Below, piece after piece: positions 62,174 to 64,000 of a stretch of 64,000 nucleotides of DNA; position 1 is the stretch's first letter, and the number at the start of each line of letters is the position of its first letter. Source of the stretch: CAZYME01 sp964648115 (GTDB lineage: Bacteria > Pseudomonadota > Gammaproteobacteria > Legionellales > Legionellaceae); contig CAZYME010000006.1 of NCBI GenBank assembly GCA_964648115.1, positions 1 through 64,000 of the forward strand, given 5' to 3'. The notes under the pieces were generated by a model that saw only the letters and a program-made list of their open reading frames with translations, was not told the origin of the DNA and ran no database searches. Position numbers and translations under genes: made by a program.

Positions 62174-62214
62174 CGCAAACTATCCTTTTTGCTAGAGCTG
62201 GTTTTTAGCCGTAC

Positions 62215-64000
62215 CTAAATCAATTGATGAATCACATCTAAGAGAACCTTAGTCTCAAATTGTCCCTTAACAATATAGGCATCAGCACCCACTGCAATAC
62301 CCCGTCTTTTATCTGTCTCATTGGCTAATGACGTCACAATTACTACTGGAATATTGCTATAAGCCTCGCTGGTTTTAATTCGCTCTGCCAACTGAAATCC
62401 ATCCAAGCCTGGCATTTCTACATCAGTTACAACCAAATCAAAAACGCCTTGATTTAAAGCCTCCCACCCTTGGAGGCCATCCAGTGCGGAGGTAACTAAA
62501 TAACCATGCGCCTCGAGAATATTTTTTTCAAGCGTTCGTGTGGTAATTGAATCATCAACAATCAATACACGCTTTCTTTCTGTTGTATTTTCACTAGGGG
62601 CCGTTTCATGAGTTATGTCTAATGTACTGTGGTGAAGCATAGCTGAATTAATCAAATCTGTAGGATTAAGCACCACCATAACTTCTCCATTACCGGCTAG
62701 TGAGCCACCAGCAACATTTCGAACGGAGATTAATGGAGACTGTAGCCGCTTGATAACAATTTCCCGCTCGCCAATAATCTCCTCAACAAATAACGCAATA
62801 TTTTTCCAATCTTTTGTAATAATCACGATTGATAATAGATGATTTGTGTCTATTTGTGCGCTTTTCAGCTCCAGCAAGCGAGCTAACTCAAAAGCAGGAA
62901 TGGCTTTGCTGTCCAGCATAACGGCCTTGCCTGCTTGTATATCCACCAAGTCTGATGCATTAATTTCCATCACACGCGTAACAACTGAGGTTGGTATTGC
63001 GTAGCAAGTGCCCCCAGCCTTCACCATTAGCCCACGATCAGTTGATAAAGTTAACGGGAAGCTTAAGGTAAATGTTGTTCCCTTGCCCTCATCGGTGTCC
63101 ACTTTAACCAGGCCTTTCATCTCATTGACCCGAGACAACACCACATCAAGACCTACACCCCGACCTGAAACATTCGTGATGATTTCTTTACTAGAAAATC
63201 CAGGCCTAAAAATCACATTTAATTTTTCCTCTCGACTCATCATGTCTATCTCAGCGGCACTAAGAATGTTCTTTTTTATAGCGACTTCAGTAATTCTATC
63301 AACAGAAATACCATCGCCATCGTCTTGTATGCTTAAGATAATCCGATTACCTAGCGCCGTGACATGGATATGAATGCACCCTGTTTCAGATTTTCCTTTG
63401 GCGCGTCTATCAGTAGCAATCTCAATCCCATGATCAATCGCATTTCGTAAAAGGTGGACTAATGGATCCTTAAGCCCCTCCAAAATAGGACGATCAATTT
63501 CAATCTCATCACCTGAAATTTTATAATCAATTTTTTTACCTAACTCTTGAGCAATATCTCGAACCGATCGTGCCAGGGGGCGCAATAGAGTGGCCATAGG
63601 CACCATGCGCATCAACCGCACTTGATTTTCCAGCATTTCAGATAAATGATTAATCCGTATATTGGTCGCATTCAATTGTTTATAAATATGTTGGCTACTA
63701 GAAGATAACGTATTAATACCTTCGTTTATTTTGGCTAAAGATGCTATTCCTGCGAGATTTTGCTCTAACTGCGGACGCTGTGATAAAAAATACGTTGAGG
63801 AGGACCATTGTTTTGAAAATTCGACTAACTTTTTATCTAATAATTGCACGCTTTCCAGATGATCTTGCATCTCAATTTTTGTAGAGAGTAAATCCTCAAC
63901 TAAGGCTGAAAGTCGATTTAATTTATCCAGAGAGACCCTGGTCATTTCATTTTCTATGGGAAGATTTGAGGTTTCTTTAGGCACCGAGGGAGCCACACTC
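62215..64000 (-). CDS. CheA-receiver hybrid histidine kinase (5' partial)
   Basis: This is a CheA-type kinase with an attached receiver, as in WspE/ChpA-like systems. The 5' end (Hpt and adjoining domains) lies beyond the right edge; the GTG near 63994 is probably internal. Visible, in order: dimerisation domain, HATPase (N box LLRNAIDHGIE, G1 DDGDGIS, G2 GRGVGLDVVL), CheW-like domain (about 330-455), and receiver (VDDSIT, Asp in LVVTDVEMPG, Lys in YIVKGQF). It heads the cluster with cheB, a receiver, cheC and a diguanylate cyclase. Confidence 0.93.
   Translation of the reverse strand, partial: SVAPSVPKETSNLPIENEMTRVSLDKLNRLSALVEDLLSTKIEMQDHLESVQLLDKKLVEFSKQWSSSTYFLSQRPQLEQNLAGIASLAKINEGINTLSSSSQHIYKQLNATNIRINHLSEMLENQVRLMRMVPMATLLRPLARSVRDIAQELGKKIDYKISGDEIEIDRPILEGLKDPLVHLLRNAIDHGIEIATDRRAKGKSETGCIHIHVTALGNRIILSIQDDGDGISVDRITEVAIKKNILSAAEIDMMSREEKLNVIFRPGFSSKEIITNVSGRGVGLDVVLSRVNEMKGLVKVDTDEGKGTTFTLSFPLTLSTDRGLMVKAGGTCYAIPTSVVTRVMEINASDLVDIQAGKAVMLDSKAIPAFELARLLELKSAQIDTNHLLSIVIITKDWKNIALFVEEIIGEREIVIKRLQSPLISVRNVAGGSLAGNGEVMVVLNPTDLINSAMLHHSTLDITHETAPSENTTERKRVLIVDDSITTRTLEKNILEAHGYLVTSALDGLQGWEALNQGVFDLVVTDVEMPGLDGFQLAERIKTSEAYSNIPVVIVTSLANETDKRRGIAVGADAYIVKGQFETKVLLDVIHQLI

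Overview
The window comes from a moderately AT-rich gammaproteobacterium, almost certainly a member of the Legionellales. The strongest evidence is an intact Dot/Icm type IVB secretion locus (icmX, icmW, icmV, dotA, dotB, dotC, dotD) in the same three-transcript arrangement as in Legionella. Housekeeping gene order is gammaproteobacterial throughout: nusA-infB-rbfA-truB-rpsO-pnp, thrS-infC-rpmI-rplT-pheST-ihfA, rplM-rpsI-petABC-sspAB, nnr-tsaE-amiB-mutL-miaA and ftsYEX-rpoH. I cannot fix the genus from sequence alone. No rRNA, prophage, insertion sequence with transposase, or CRISPR array is visible.

Layout. 1-9 kb: the transcription/translation operon from nusA (5' end cut by the window edge) to pnp. 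It is interrupted between truB and rpsO by an unrecognised gene with a nearly identical 102-nt tandem repeat and a 100-N assembly gap inside the repeat. 9-15.4 kb: an accessory-looking stretch with nested palindromic repeats, a vWA-domain protein, folE, a HIT hydrolase, ppa, two orphan proteins, an orphan LuxR-type sensor-like protein and an XRE-type regulator with operator-like repeats. 15.4-24.3 kb: tRNA-Val(GAC), then thrS-infC (AUU start)-rpmI-rplT, pheS-pheT-ihfA, a [2Fe-2S] ferredoxin, rplM-rpsI. 24.5-34.3 kb: cytochrome bc1 genes, sspA/sspB, nnr, tsaE, amiB, mutL, miaA. 34.4-45.1 kb: a zinc-finger protein, a glycosyltransferase family 9 protein, the Dot/Icm locus and one orphan one-TM protein. 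45.1-52 kb: rsmD, an M16 peptidase pair, ftsY-ftsE-ftsX and rpoH. 52-59 kb: an RND efflux operon ending in a CDF-like cation transporter. 59-64 kb: a chemosensory/cyclic-di-GMP cluster (CheA-receiver hybrid, CheB, a single-domain receiver, CheC, PAS-GGDEF), cut by the right edge.

How the parts may work together. The Dot/Icm genes supply the outer-membrane lipoproteins DotC and DotD, the inner-membrane proteins DotA and IcmV, the ATPase DotB, and IcmW and IcmX. Several unrecognised proteins elsewhere have features often seen in translocated proteins: tandem repeats, a possible U-box-like segment, a cysteine-rich tail, and LYP-type short motifs. The effector idea is inference. The chemosensory cluster at the right end looks Wsp-like, but its diguanylate cyclase carries PAS rather than a receiver domain, and it includes a CheC with two complete phosphatase motifs.

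The most striking DNA-level observations are several families of perfect or near-perfect palindromic repeats. One member lies inside the mutL reading frame and has a close intergenic relative, which suggests a palindromic element that can be tolerated in coding sequence. Also notable are a 38-bp perfect hairpin after rpoH, a MITE-like inverted repeat before petA, and a possible small RNA with its own promoter and terminator between the XRE regulator and tRNA-Val.
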